In this document: in pieces, positions 1 through 10,242 of the stretch | Numbering within the stretch: the stretch's first letter is position 1 | Layout: each line of letters opens with the position of its first letter | DNA from: a virus | Length of the DNA: 22,810 nt | IMG/VR virus record: IMGVR_UViG_3300035228_000725 | Coordinates: 1-22,810 of that record | Direction: 5' to 3' (one strand) | Translations under genes and position numbers: made by a program | The notes under the pieces: model-generated | What the model was told of the DNA's origin: nothing | The model's input: only the letters and a program-made list of their open reading frames with translations | Databases searched by the model: none

Positions 1-3000
1 CATTCGCAGCGCAATTAGATTTTGGAACACAAAGATTTGCTCCATTTACTGAAGAAAATTATGTTATTACTGTACTAGATCCAGGCGATGCTCCTAACGT
101 ACATACTGGAGACATTGTTTATGTAGACCCAGATAGCGTAGTTATCACTTCTTCTACAGACACTGCTAGTGGACTATCTTCTGGTGCTATTAGTTTAACT
201 TTAGCATCAACATATTTTGGTGATATTGCTATTAATGGTACATATCCAAAACTGAAGTTAACAGCAACAGTAGAAGTTGTAAATGCAAAACCAAGACTTA
301 AGACATCTATTGAAAATAAGAGGATTGTAGTTACATCTTCTGGTGATAGAGTTATTCCTTTCAGAGGAACTGACTATGATAGTGAAGTTGTAGAGACTCT
401 CTCTTATTCAGATGTCTATAGACTTAGATACGTTTATGAAGGTAGTGCTACACAACCACCATCAGTAGACGCTGCAGGAAATCTTGTTTCTGGTTCAGAT
501 GTTACTGATAGATTTACGTTTGATAACGGTCAAAGAGATACAATCTATGATGTTTCTAGAATTGTATTAAAACCTGGAGTCGAGCAGACAGCAGGACAAT
601 TAGTAATTGCATTTGATTATTTCGATCATTCTGCAGGTGATTTCTGCACGGTCGATAGTTATACTCATGAAGCAGGAGTAATTGAAGAAGAGATCCCTTC
701 ATTCAACTCTTCTGTTCTAGGTATTGTCAATTTAAAGAATGTTCTAGACTTCAGACCAAAAGTAGATTCGACTGCTACTATTAGTGGTTTCCAAGACAAG
801 GCATCTCTTTCCACTACTATTGGACCATTTGCAAGTTCAGGATCTATTATTGCATCCACTCCTGCTCCAGATTTGACACTTCCATATACAATATCATTCA
901 GTCAAGTACAATACCTTGATAGAATTGATGGAGTGTTCTTGAATCAGAAAGGACAATTTATTATTAAAGAAGGAAACTCTTCGTTAAATCCATCAAAACC
1001 AGATCCGGTCGATGATGCAATTGTTCTATTCTATGCGTATATTCCAGCATACACTCAGAACAGTAAAGATGTAAGAATTACACCTATCGATAACAGTCGT
1101 TATACGATGCGTGACATCGGTAAATTAGAAAAACGTATCGAACGTCTTGAGTATTATACCACACTCAGCATTCTAGAGCAGCAAGCTCTCAACATGCAAA
1201 TCAAAGATGAAATCGGATTTGATAGATTTAAGTCAGGTTTCTTAGTAGATAACTTTGAATCTCATAGATCAGGTAATCTCCAATCATTGGATTATCAATG
1301 TTCTATTGATTCCCAGCAATCAGTTTTACGTCCTCAATCAAAAGAAGATTCTTTAATTCTGAAAGAATACAATACTAGAGAAGACCAGAGAGTTGTATCT
1401 GGATATAAAAAATCTGGAGACATTGTAACTCTACCATTTACAAATCTAAGTCTTCTTGGAAATTCATTTGCTTCTAAGACTTTAAATCCAAATCCTTTCG
1501 TTGTTCTTCAATATGTTGGAGATGCTGACATTAGTCCAAGTATCGATCAGTGGTACGACCAATCTTCTGCACCACTAGTTGTTGATACAAATACCGATCT
1601 ATACAAAATTTTCTTATCTAAAGTAGATGTAAAAGAAAGTTTCTCTAGTTTGCATAATTCGTTTATTGTTAACTGGGTTGGATCTTCACCTGCATTTACA
1701 TCTATCAATTCTCTTGGAGAAAATAATACGTTAGACGCACAGAAGTCTATTAGTTTAGCATCTGTTGCAAGTTCGTCTAATATTAGTCCCAAGAATAATG
1801 AAGTTGGTAAAGGTATACAAACAAAAACTGTAAGAGGCAATACAGTTTCTTCTTCTCTACAATTCTTTGCTAGAAGTGTACCAATTAAGTTTGTTGTAAG
1901 AAGGTTAAAACCAAATACTACAATTTCAATCTTCTTAGAAGGAAGAAATATTAATCGTTGGGTCAATCCAGATTTGAGATTCACTGGAGTCGCTGGCAAT
2001 TCACTTTCAGCATTTAATGGAACAGTCCAAACTGATGCAAATGGTAATGCTAGTGGATTAATTTTACTACCTGCAGGTGCTGCTCCTAGAGAAAATGCAA
2101 CTTGGAGTGGCGATGTTGTTACCGTAGATTATGATTCTACAGCAGAAGAACTAAGAGTTTCTACTGGAGTTAAGACATTTAGATTCACATCTAGTTCTAC
2201 CGATGCTAACAAAGCAACAGTAGATACATATGCAGAAGTTAAGTATTATGCCACCGGTATTTTACCAGAAAATCCTTCCAGCATTATCTCCACAAAACCA
2301 TCATTCTTTAAAGCAAATGAAGGCGTTCAGTTTGTAAATAACAACACTGATAATCCAATCAGACCGAATCCACTAGCTCAAACATTTAAAGTTGAAAACT
2401 ATGAAGGTGGAGTATTTACTACTGGAGTAGATCTCTTCTTCAGTAAAAAGAGTAATAAAATTCCACTCAAAGCATATCTAACTAATGTAGATTCGGATAA
2501 ACCAGCAAAGAATGTTATTCCAGGAACAGAAAAAATTCTATCTCCATATTCATTCATTAAGTTTTACACGAATGGAAATGTATACGTTACCAAGGGAGAA
2601 ATCATAACTGGATCAACATCTGCTGCCACAGGTCCAATTGAAACTATTTACGATAAGAACGGCACAGAATTGATTGCATCTTCTTCTGGTAGATTTTTGC
2701 TAACAAATGAACAAGTATATACTCTTGCATTAAGTAACAATAATGGAAGATCATTTAAAGCAAACGAGCAACTGATTGTTCCTTCTGTTACTATAGCAAA
2801 TAATACCGAAGGAACAAATTCACTACTAACAATTTCCAAAGACAGTGGTAAAGTTTCATCTATTAAAATTATAGATCCTGGAACTAATTACGACAGTGCA
2901 ATTATTACAGTAGAAAGCCCACAATTGCCTGGGGGTTCTGTTGCAACCGCTAGAGTTGAAGTCTCTGGTGGAAAAATATATAATGCTGAAATTTCTCTAA

Positions 3001-5144
3001 ATGGATTTGGATATACAGAAGCACCATCAGTGGTCGTAAGAGGCATCGGTAATGGCGCTGGAGGATGTGTTCTTGAAACTAACATAGAGATTGATTCTCC
3101 AGCAGTTAGAATGGGTATTGCAGTCGATTATGAAGGGGTTACAAACTCCACTACTCCAACACATTTTGAATTCGATCATCCTGTATATTTGCAGAATGAT
3201 ACCGAGTATGCCTTAGTTGTTGAAACAGATTCTGTTGATTATGAGATGTGGGTATCTAGACTAGGTGAGACTGATGTTGCTACCAGCACAGTTATCACAA
3301 CACAACCATCTCTTGGTTCTGTTTATAGATCACAAAATACCGAAAACTGGACCGAAGATATTTTTGAAGATCTTAAGTTCACTCTATACAGAGCAGAGTT
3401 TGATATTACAAGATCTGCAGAATTATTACTAACAAATGAATCTCTTGGATACAATTTGTTAAACAAAAATCCATTTAGCACTAATGCAACATCTAACACA
3501 AATGCTACATCAAAACTATTTGGAAATAACAATTATATCATAAGAGTTAATCAAAGAGATCATGGTTTTGAAGATAGTGGAAACTCTTATGTATTCTTTA
3601 GAGGAGCAAAAGAAACAGGTGGTATTACATCGAGTACTTTGAATAATACTTTATTTAAAGTTACCAATAGTGGTATTGATACGTTTAATATTACTTCTCC
3701 AGTTGCTGCCACTGGCAATCTTTCTGGGGGAGGTGAAGTAATATATGCATCATATAACAGAAAATTTGAAACTCTATATCCACAAATTCAGTATTTGAAT
3801 TTTACTGGAACTAAATTAGATACATCAATTAAAACTACAAACGTAGTTCCAGTTGATTCAACAACGTCAACTTATGCGACATATTCGCAATCTGATTATG
3901 AAAAAACTTTCTTAAATGAACCACATTATTTCACCAACCAAAAATTTATTGCTTCTACTATCAATGAAACATTAAATAATATTGATGAGTCATTGATGTA
4001 TAAATTAGATCTATCTTCGACAGTATCTTACTTGTCTCCAGTAATTGATTTAAGTACGAGCAGTGTCAAGACTATTACAAATAGAATTGAAAATGCCGAG
4101 GGTCAAGAAGATAGATATGGCAGAAGAGATCAAGTAATTACTTTCTACCCAATCTATAAATTTAGTATTGGGGGAACAGCTGGTACAGCTATTCAGAACA
4201 ATCAAGCAATTGAAGGTTATACATCTAAAGCAGTAGGATCTATTGCTAAAGTAGATGGAACTACTATCTGGGTTAGGTTAAAGACATCACAATACTTCCA
4301 GAAAGGTGAAAGATTGAGTTTGGGAAATCAACCAACATTAATTGAGGAAGTAGATGGTGTAGATTTACCAGCAGCATCTGTTGATACTAATCCAGTTCAA
4401 GTATTCATTACCGATATCGATGATTCTGCGACTATTGTAGCACGCAACCCATCAGTAATTACTGAAACATATGATAATATTATCAGCGGTAAAACAACTA
4501 TTTGGAATAATCAAACTCAAGAGTTGACTTTAAGAGTTGATACACAACCAGTTCAAGATAATTTTACTGGAAGAATTAGAGACAGTGCATCATTTAATAG
4601 AAACTCTGTAGTCAACGATCAATTTGATGATATCTTTAGAGTTGGTGATCTTGTTAAGTATCCAAATCAAGATGATGCAGATGCATATTTCTTAGAAGTT
4701 GCAAAATTAGAATATACAACTGGTACTTACTTTGTTCCAGATAACTCTTCTAAAAATAGTTCTTCTGTTGCAAAATATGTAACTAAAGAAATTTCTATTG
4801 GAAATCCAGCAACAGCAATTGATGTTCATCTAACTGTAAACATTAAAGATATTAAAAATCTAGAAGTCCTTTATAAGTTTAAGACAGCATCGTCTCAAGA
4901 AAACTTAGATGATCTAGATTGGATTTATTTTAATGGAAACGGTCAACCAGATTCAAATGACATTGCAACTCCAGAAAATAATATTTCTAGTATTGTAGAA
5001 AAACAATCTTCATATCAAGAGATTGTATTCAGTGCTGCTAATATTCCAGAGTTCTCGTCATTTGCAATTAAAATTGTTATGAAGGGTTCTGATCCTTCAT
5101 ATGTTCCGAAGATCCAAGATATTCGTGCAGTTGCTGCTTTCTAA
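1..5144 (+). CDS. Giant virion structural protein, DUF4815-like (5' end outside window)
   Basis: The frame is open from base 3 to the stop at 5142-5144, so at least 1713 residues are present and the true start lies upstream. A TTG at 873 is only an internal codon. Counting from base 3, a charged coiled-coil stretch (SRYTMRDIGKLEKRIERLEY) begins near residue 364 and is followed by a FKSGFLVDNF motif. A 'LKPNT' region and a PLAQTFKVENYEGGVF block (about residue 790) follow; both are hallmarks I associate with large virion proteins of marine T4-like phages and the DUF4815 family. Bases 2842-3100 carry two GxGY/GTNY beta modules like those in the two other giant genes. The C-terminus (FAIKIVMKGSDP...IRAVAAF) also matches that family. 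The protein probably sits at the tail or baseplate periphery; its exact position is unknown. The next gene starts 9 bases after the stop. The virion-protein class is fairly sure, the role is not. Confidence 0.8.
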   Translation, partial: FAAQLDFGTQRFAPFTEENYVITVLDPGDAPNVHTGDIVYVDPDSVVITSSTDTASGLSSGAISLTLASTYFGDIAINGTYPKLKLTATVEVVNAKPRLKTSIENKRIVVTSSGDRVIPFRGTDYDSEVVETLSYSDVYRLRYVYEGSATQPPSVDAAGNLVSGSDVTDRFTFDNGQRDTIYDVSRIVLKPGVEQTAGQLVIAFDYFDHSAGDFCTVDSYTHEAGVIEEEIPSFNSSVLGIVNLKNVLDFRPKVDSTATISGFQDKASLSTTIGPFASSGSIIASTPAPDLTLPYTISFSQVQYLDRIDGVFLNQKGQFIIKEGNSSLNPSKPDPVDDAIVLFYAYIPAYTQNSKDVRITPIDNSRYTMRDIGKLEKRIERLEYYTTLSILEQQALNMQIKDEIGFDRFKSGFLVDNFESHRSGNLQSLDYQCSIDSQQSVLRPQSKEDSLILKEYNTREDQRVVSGYKKSGDIVTLPFTNLSLLGNSFASKTLNPNPFVVLQYVGDADISPSIDQWYDQSSAPLVVDTNTDLYKIFLSKVDVKESFSSLHNSFIVNWVGSSPAFTSINSLGENNTLDAQKSISLASVASSSNISPKNNEVGKGIQTKTVRGNTVSSSLQFFARSVPIKFVVRRLKPNTTISIFLEGRNINRWVNPDLRFTGVAGNSLSAFNGTVQTDANGNASGLILLPAGAAPRENATWSGDVVTVDYDSTAEELRVSTGVKTFRFTSSSTDANKATVDTYAEVKYYATGILPENPSSIISTKPSFFKANEGVQFVNNNTDNPIRPNPLAQTFKVENYEGGVFTTGVDLFFSKKSNKIPLKAYLTNVDSDKPAKNVIPGTEKILSPYSFIKFYTNGNVYVTKGEIITGSTSAATGPIETIYDKNGTELIASSSGRFLLTNEQVYTLALSNNNGRSFKANEQLIVPSVTIANNTEGTNSLLTISKDSGKVSSIKIIDPGTNYDSAIITVESPQLPGGSVATARVEVSGGKIYNAEISLNGFGYTEAPSVVVRGIGNGAGGCVLETNIEIDSPAVRMGIAVDYEGVTNSTTPTHFEFDHPVYLQNDTEYALVVETDSVDYEMWVSRLGETDVATSTVITTQPSLGSVYRSQNTENWTEDIFEDLKFTLYRAEFDITRSAELLLTNESLGYNLLNKNPFSTNATSNTNATSKLFGNNNYIIRVNQRDHGFEDSGNSYVFFRGAKETGGITSSTLNNTLFKVTNSGIDTFNITSPVAATGNLSGGGEVIYASYNRKFETLYPQIQYLNFTGTKLDTSIKTTNVVPVDSTTSTYATYSQSDYEKTFLNEPHYFTNQKFIASTINETLNNIDESLMYKLDLSSTVSYLSPVIDLSTSSVKTITNRIENAEGQEDRYGRRDQVITFYPIYKFSIGGTAGTAIQNNQAIEGYTSKAVGSIAKVDGTTIWVRLKTSQYFQKGERLSLGNQPTLIEEVDGVDLPAASVDTNPVQVFITDIDDSATIVARNPSVITETYDNIISGKTTIWNNQTQELTLRVDTQPVQDNFTGRIRDSASFNRNSVVNDQFDDIFRVGDLVKYPNQDDADAYFLEVAKLEYTTGTYFVPDNSSKNSSSVAKYVTKEISIGNPATAIDVHLTVNIKDIKNLEVLYKFKTASSQENLDDLDWIYFNGNGQPDSNDIATPENNISSIVEKQSSYQEIVFSAANIPEFSSFAIKIVMKGSDPSYVPKIQDIRAVAAF

Positions 5145-5153
5145 TTTCCGCAT

Positions 5154-5360
5154 ATGAGTTATATCAAAGTAGAAGGTCATGATGGTCTCGTTAGAGACGA
5201 GACCACAGGTGCCATCTTGAATTACAGCGATTCTGCCATTGAATCTAGGCGTAAGCAACGACAACTGAATTCCGCGTTGGACGACATAAATATGTTGAAG
5301 GATGAAGTCTCTGAAATTAAATTCCTACTTAGAGAGTTAATAAAAAATGCCAGCAATTAA
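5154..5360 (+). CDS. Small conserved coiled-coil protein of T4-like cyanophages
   Basis: This 68-residue protein begins MSYIKVEGHDGLVRDETTGA. The pattern 'YIKVEGH..LVRD..TGAIL' recurs, as far as I recall, in a small uncharacterised protein found next to large structural genes in marine T4-like phages. Residues 30-64 are charged with heptad-like hydrophobics (LDDINMLKDEVSEIKFLLRE), which suggests a coiled coil and oligomerisation. There is no signal peptide, membrane segment or catalytic motif. The start is 9 bases after the preceding stop with no clear Shine-Dalgarno sequence, so translational coupling is likely. The last 14 bases overlap the start of the next gene in another frame. It could be a minor virion component or an assembly factor for the neighbouring fibres; the function is unknown. 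Confidence 0.8.
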   Translation: MSYIKVEGHDGLVRDETTGAILNYSDSAIESRRKQRQLNSALDDINMLKDEVSEIKFLLRELIKNASN

Positions 5361-8300
5361 TGTCGCTAGAACTGATACCTTTGAAAAACAAAGGTTAAAA
5401 ATTAATGAAATTGGTGAAAGATTATTCGATGTAACAGGAGGTGGATCTGATCTAGCTACTGGTAATTTGAAACTAGGTAATGGAACAAAAACTGTACCAT
5501 CATTAGCATTTAGTACTGATGCAACTCTAGGTTTATACAAACCAAATAGTAAAGCTATTGGATTTGTTAGTGGATCAAAAAGAATTATTAATATCCAAGA
5601 AGATTCTTTTGTAAGTTTTAAAGACTTCAATGTTATAAACAAATCCCTCAATACTGGGGGAATGGTAATTGATTCAACTGGAACTGGTTATGATCCTGGA
5701 ACTTTTACTGATGTAGAAATTGATGGTGGAACTGGAGATCTAGCAGAAGCAACTATTGTAGTTGCTGGATTTCTTGGTTCAACTACCCAAGCAGGACTAG
5801 GATATGCTAGTGGCAACCATATAGCAAATCTTTCAGGTGGCAATGGTACTGGTGCTACAGCAGTACTTCGAGTTCCTCAGTTAGTTTTAACTACTACATC
5901 AGCCGGATCTAATTTTGCTCCTGGCACTTTTAGCGATGTTCCTTTAACTGGTGGTACTGGTACTGGTGCTACAGCAGAGATCTTATTCAATGGTACTCTT
6001 ACTGTTAGTGGTTCAATTACAAATGCTGGTACTGGATACGTAACAGGTGGATATAATGGCATCTCTTTAGCAGGTGGTAGTGGTACTGGTTTTACTGCTG
6101 TTTTGGAAGTTAATGCTTCTGGAGTATTTACAGTTGCAACTCCAGAAAATTCTGGTAGTAATTATGAAGTTGGAGATGTTCTAACTCTAGATGCTGCAGC
6201 ATATCCATTAATTGTAGGTGCTAGTGGTGCTGGATTTGAATATACAATTAGTGCTCTAAGTGGTAATGGTTCAGTAGAATCAATTAGTGTTAGCCAAAGC
6301 GGACAAGGATATGAAACTGGTGATACTCTTTCTGTAAATTTATCTGATGTTGGCAACTATGCTGGTTCTGTAGCTCCAACATTTGAAATTAGCAACGATC
6401 CAGAACAAGTAGATGAATTTACTATTTCTGCTTTTGGAAGTGGTTATCAAGTAGGAGATGTACTTACACCTGCAGGACCACTCACAGGAGTTGCAGGAAC
6501 TGTAGTAGAAGGTAGTTTTAATATTACAGTTGCCGATAGTTCGGGAATAGGAATTGGATCTGCTGTCGATCAAACTTCAGGATCTGGTTTTCAGGAGGGG
6601 TCGGATACTAGTGTGCCTACAGTTGTTTCAATTCCTGATGCAACTACAGTAGAAACAAGTCATATTGCATTTTCCAATGGTTCTGGCGACTTTTCGTTCT
6701 CTCCTGCATATGGATCTCCAAATCAAGATTTACAATATACAATCACCCAATTAGGTATAGTTGATTCAATTACAATCACAAATGGAGGTTCTGGATATGA
6801 TGTAGGAGATATAGTTACAGTTGACGCAAGAGATCTTGTAAACCCAATTGAAAAACTTGTAACTGTAGATGCTGTCGAGACGATTACTTTAGACACACCC
6901 GTAGCAAATTCTACATTTAGTGTAGGAGATCTTATTGATTTCCAAAACGGAGAAATTTTACCAATTGTTGCAGTAATTGATAGTGGATCACAGACAACAG
7001 CAATTGTTGTTTTAGGATCATCTCTCGCAGCTGCCGATTCAGATTTTACTCTTGATGGTGTACCAGGAACTCCATATACTATTGGAGAAGAACCAGTACC
7101 AGCAAACAAATTTAAAATTAATGGATCTTATACATGGGACAATGATCCTTTGTATGTTGATAGTAAATATCTATTTGATTTTTCAGATCCTTCTAACGGT
7201 GGTCATGCTTTTGCATTAAGTGAAGTTTTAGATGGAACACAAAATGTAGTAAGTGCTAACGGAACCCTTGCAAACAATTCTTTTGATGTTCCCATCACAG
7301 ATCCTTCTCTTACTGCTACTATTCTTCCTGGAACTGTAGTATCTATCCTAGATGATGCTGTCGTAAGAGATGGAGAAATTGCTGCAGGAACAACAGTAGT
7401 TTCTGTAGATACTGTAAATAACACTATTACATTAGATACATTACCAACAACTAGTGGTGCAGCAGACCTTACATTTACTGGTGTTGAAATGATCGCTGGT
7501 GTTGTAAAAGACGTTGTAAACTCTACATTAACTTTAACTGTATCTTCCAGCACTCCATCTCCACTATATGGTTACTGCCCCTTCCATGTTGGTATGGGAG
7601 TTTCACCTAGTGGAGTAGAAAACAAATATGTAGTAGATCCAAACAACCCCAAAGTATTTGGTAGTGGAGTACAGTTTTCGACTATCGATATTACAGAAAC
7701 TACAAATATTTCTTTTGCTGTTGCTACAGGAACTGTCAATGCGACATCAGTTAGTGGTACAACATTAGACTTTGATAGTGGAACAATTGATGACTTAACT
7801 GCCCTTACTGCAAAATCAGGATCTTTAACTGTTGATGTAATTAATGCAGATTCTGGTGAAGATGGAGCAGACAAAATTGATGTCAATGCAGGAACTGGAT
7901 TATCAATTTTAACAGGTAATTTTAACATTGGTACTACACTTCAAGTTGAAAATTCCACAGGAAACCTTACAACTTCGGGTGTACTAAAATCAACAGGATC
8001 AATAAATTCAAACGATCAACTAATAATTCAAGACAATAAAATTTATTCCACATCTGGAAATGATATTGAAATTGAACCTGCCGGAATTAAACAAACTAAA
8101 GTAATATCTACTAGTGCTTTTGTTATACCAGCAGGTTCAACAGATCAAAGACCAATTGAATCTGAATCTTACGATGGTGCAATTAGATTTAATAGTGAAA
8201 CTAATCAATATGAAGGTTATTCAACAACATCATCTGCGTGGTCATCATTAGGTGGAGTTAGAGACCTAGATGGAAATACATTTATTTTAGCAGAAGAAAA

Positions 8301-9684
8301 TGTAGGTGTAAATGATAATACATTATGGTTCTTCAATGACAACATTAATACTTTCAAATTCTCATCACAATATCTAGAATTTGTAAATGTAAAAAATGTC
8401 AGATCACCAAATATTACTGCTCCAGACTATTCTGAGTGGACAGCAAATACTCCAGTCAGTTTAGGGGATTATCTAAAACGTAGAAATAATATTTACGAAG
8501 TAACAGTTGTTGCTAATACAGGTGTAGGTGAGACTAACTTAACAGCAACATCTGGAAATGATCCAACACATACCACAGGAACTGTAACAAACGGTGATGT
8601 AGAACTTACTTATTTTACAACTGCTGTAGCAAATCTTACATTTGATGAAATTAATGAAGTAAGAATTGACCCATTAGGATTTACAGATTTAGTTGTTAAT
8701 GACGAACTTCGTTTTTCTGAAAATGTAATATCAACAAATGTCAATGATTTAGTAATTCAACCAAATGGAGGACAAAAAGTAGTCTTCTTATCTGATACTT
8801 CTCTTGTCGTTCCAGTTGGACCTACAGCTACTCAAGGTGTTGCTATTCAAGGTTCAATTAGATACAACACTACAGATACTCAATTTGAAGGATATAATGG
8901 AACTCAATGGGGAGGATTGGGTGGAGTTAAAGATGTAGACCAAGATACTAAAATTGAAGCAGAATCTGCTCCTGGTGCAGACGAAGATACTTTAACATTC
9001 TTTAATGCTGGAAGTGAAACTATTCGTTTGTCAGCAACTTCTTTAGACTTTGATACAGTTAATGTTATCAATTCTCCAACATCAAATACTCTCGATGTTA
9101 ACGCTACTACAATAACTTTTGACAACTTATCAACTACATTACTCAACACTGATTCTACAAGTACATTCTTATTCACAACCAAAGATAATTTTGACTTTGG
9201 TTTATCTTCTGGATTAAATACAGACTCTTTAATTAGATTAAATGATCTAGGTGAAGTATTTTACAATGTTGGTTTTGGAACAGGAATTTATAACGGTATT
9301 AAAATTCTGAGTAGTGATCTCACCCAGATAGAATTAGGTGAATACAAAATTACAACAAAAACAACTGATTTGGAGAGAGGATCTATAGATAGTGGAGATG
9401 CTATTGTCTATGACCCAGCAGTACATAAGTCAGCAAAGGTTCAACTTTCAGCACACAATGTTACAACAGGAGATAAAGAATTCGTAGAGTATTCTGTAAT
9501 TGATAATGGAGTTGATATTTTCTTCACAGATTTTGGTAACATTTCAACAGGAGAAAATTTAGTAGATACAAATTTCAGTTTTAATGAATCTAGTGAAGTT
9601 AGAATTTCATATACTTTAAACAGTGATCTAACTACTGGAGATGATGTAGAAGTCACCGTTATATCGCACATTACTAAGAGGTAA
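5347..9684 (+). CDS. Large fibre-like virion structural protein (1445 aa)
   Basis: The start is the ATG at 5347, inside the end of the preceding gene, with a weak purine run (AGAGAG) upstream. The N-terminus (INVARTDTFEKQRLKINEIG) and the TVPSLAFSTDATLGLYKPNS block are typical of cyanophage fibre-like proteins. Residues about 110-490 hold many degenerate modules of the type GTGYxxG-(F/Y)-xxVxLxGGxGTGAxA or GSGYxVGDxLT, rich in Gly, Thr and Ser and presumably all beta. Residues about 906-1012 and 1134-1235 are two copies of a module with signatures IRFN/IRYN, FEGY or YEGY, and LGGVRDLDG/LGGVKDVDQ. The C-terminal 200 residues contain KSAKVQLSAHN and TTGDKEFVEYSVIDNG, another block conserved in these phages. 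There is no enzyme motif or C-terminal chaperone motif. It is probably a trimeric beta-rich fibre or baseplate-associated protein on the virion surface; the attachment site is not deducible here. Confidence 0.8.
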   Translation: MPAINVARTDTFEKQRLKINEIGERLFDVTGGGSDLATGNLKLGNGTKTVPSLAFSTDATLGLYKPNSKAIGFVSGSKRIINIQEDSFVSFKDFNVINKSLNTGGMVIDSTGTGYDPGTFTDVEIDGGTGDLAEATIVVAGFLGSTTQAGLGYASGNHIANLSGGNGTGATAVLRVPQLVLTTTSAGSNFAPGTFSDVPLTGGTGTGATAEILFNGTLTVSGSITNAGTGYVTGGYNGISLAGGSGTGFTAVLEVNASGVFTVATPENSGSNYEVGDVLTLDAAAYPLIVGASGAGFEYTISALSGNGSVESISVSQSGQGYETGDTLSVNLSDVGNYAGSVAPTFEISNDPEQVDEFTISAFGSGYQVGDVLTPAGPLTGVAGTVVEGSFNITVADSSGIGIGSAVDQTSGSGFQEGSDTSVPTVVSIPDATTVETSHIAFSNGSGDFSFSPAYGSPNQDLQYTITQLGIVDSITITNGGSGYDVGDIVTVDARDLVNPIEKLVTVDAVETITLDTPVANSTFSVGDLIDFQNGEILPIVAVIDSGSQTTAIVVLGSSLAAADSDFTLDGVPGTPYTIGEEPVPANKFKINGSYTWDNDPLYVDSKYLFDFSDPSNGGHAFALSEVLDGTQNVVSANGTLANNSFDVPITDPSLTATILPGTVVSILDDAVVRDGEIAAGTTVVSVDTVNNTITLDTLPTTSGAADLTFTGVEMIAGVVKDVVNSTLTLTVSSSTPSPLYGYCPFHVGMGVSPSGVENKYVVDPNNPKVFGSGVQFSTIDITETTNISFAVATGTVNATSVSGTTLDFDSGTIDDLTALTAKSGSLTVDVINADSGEDGADKIDVNAGTGLSILTGNFNIGTTLQVENSTGNLTTSGVLKSTGSINSNDQLIIQDNKIYSTSGNDIEIEPAGIKQTKVISTSAFVIPAGSTDQRPIESESYDGAIRFNSETNQYEGYSTTSSAWSSLGGVRDLDGNTFILAEENVGVNDNTLWFFNDNINTFKFSSQYLEFVNVKNVRSPNITAPDYSEWTANTPVSLGDYLKRRNNIYEVTVVANTGVGETNLTATSGNDPTHTTGTVTNGDVELTYFTTAVANLTFDEINEVRIDPLGFTDLVVNDELRFSENVISTNVNDLVIQPNGGQKVVFLSDTSLVVPVGPTATQGVAIQGSIRYNTTDTQFEGYNGTQWGGLGGVKDVDQDTKIEAESAPGADEDTLTFFNAGSETIRLSATSLDFDTVNVINSPTSNTLDVNATTITFDNLSTTLLNTDSTSTFLFTTKDNFDFGLSSGLNTDSLIRLNDLGEVFYNVGFGTGIYNGIKILSSDLTQIELGEYKITTKTTDLERGSIDSGDAIVYDPAVHKSAKVQLSAHNVTTGDKEFVEYSVIDNGVDIFFTDFGNISTGENLVDTNFSFNESSEVRISYTLNSDLTTGDDVEVTVISHITKR
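5844..5977 (+). repeat. In-frame 20-bp direct repeat inside GxGY modules
   Basis: The 20-base string TGGTACTGGTGCTACAGCAG occurs at 5844-5863 and again at 5958-5977. The offset is 114 bases, exactly 38 codons, so both copies encode the same GTGATA segment of consecutive GxGY modules. Recent module duplication or gene conversion is likely. Confidence 0.85.
8062..9051 (+). repeat. Duplicated ~105-residue fibre module
   Basis: Two protein-level copies lie inside the 1445-residue protein, at bases about 8062-8382 and 8746-9051. Each runs from an 'IEIEPAG' or 'LVIQPNG' strand through a VIPAG/VVPVG strand, an IRFN/IRYN motif, a YEGY or FEGY motif, LGGVRD/LGGVKD, and an FKFSSQYLEF or IRLSATSLDF strand. 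The DNA has diverged, so the duplication is old. The same 'iryN-fegY' signature appears in abbreviated form in the small proteins at 20352 and 20556. Confidence 0.7.
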
Positions 9685-9687
9685 AAA

Positions 9688-10197
9688 ATGGCAACAAATT
9701 TAAAAACGCTAGATTCAGTTGGTGGATTTTCTGTTGATAAGACAATTTTAGTAAATGAACTTAAAGATGTCAAGAACGTTAATAGTCTTGAGGTAAAAAA
9801 TTCTTTTTACGATGATAGTTCAGTTTCACATTATATAATGAGAGGTGTTAATAATTCAGTTCTTTCTGTTGATGATGTCAACACTACTATTGTACTACCA
9901 TCAAACACTATTAACTTTATTGAAACTTCAATTATAGGTATTAACGACAACGCTTCTGCAAATATTTCTACTAAACTAGAAACAGTTATGCAGGTTTCTT
10001 TTACTGGAGTTCTCACAGAACTCTCAACCATGGAAATTACCGTTGGTGATACAATTCCTGATGGTCAAACTTGGACTGTTTCTCCTTTTTTAGGAGGAGG
10101 AGCAAATCAATTCAGTTATCAAACTACTAGAGCTGGAACATCTAGAATTATTAAGTGGATTGCTTATCTTAAAGTTGTTAGTATCGACTGGAGTTGA
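9688..10197 (+). CDS. Conserved small structural-region protein (169 aa)
   Basis: The protein begins MATNLKTLDSVGGFSVDKT, a strongly conserved start that I recall from uncharacterised proteins in T4-like cyanophages, always among the large virion genes. The rest is short beta-strand-like segments with a TTRAGTSRIIKW motif near the C-terminus. No signal peptide, membrane segment or catalytic motif is visible. The start codon follows the preceding stop by 3 bases, and a good Shine-Dalgarno sequence (AAGAGG, 9676-9681) lies within the last codons of the upstream gene, 6 bases from the ATG. It is therefore co-expressed with the 1445-residue protein and may be its partner or a minor virion protein. 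The function is unknown. Confidence 0.8.
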   Translation: MATNLKTLDSVGGFSVDKTILVNELKDVKNVNSLEVKNSFYDDSSVSHYIMRGVNNSVLSVDDVNTTIVLPSNTINFIETSIIGINDNASANISTKLETVMQVSFTGVLTELSTMEITVGDTIPDGQTWTVSPFLGGGANQFSYQTTRAGTSRIIKWIAYLKVVSIDWS

Positions 10198-10199
10198 TA

Positions 10200-10206
10200 C
10201 TAAATA
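10200..10206 (+). promoter_or_regulatory. Putative late promoter (CTAAATA)
   Basis: CTAAATA lies two bases after the TGA stop of the 169-residue gene and 36 bases before the ATG of the giant fibre gene. It differs from the T4 late consensus TATAAATA in the leading bases. If used, transcription would start near 10213 and give a leader of about 30 bases. The same CTAAATAG string recurs upstream of gp13 at 22586. Confidence 0.45.
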
Positions 10207-10242
10207 GAAACAGAATAAGATAGTCAGCAGGCTGGACAGGAA

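Noticed and set aside
873-875. TTG as the start of the first large gene
   Set aside because: The frame is open from base 3 and the upstream protein sequence is in keeping with the family, so this is an internal Leu codon.
1547-1999. Antisense ORF of 150 residues
   Set aside because: It lies wholly within the DUF4815-like gene on the opposite strand, has no promoter or ribosome site, and gives no recognisable protein. Other long antisense frames (for example 6723-7109, 7572-7928, 10434-10805) are the same kind of shadow.
5331-5360. Programmed frameshift joining the 68-residue and 1445-residue genes
   Set aside because: The 14-base overlap is an ordinary start-stop overlap, both products are complete, and no slippery heptamer with a structure is evident.
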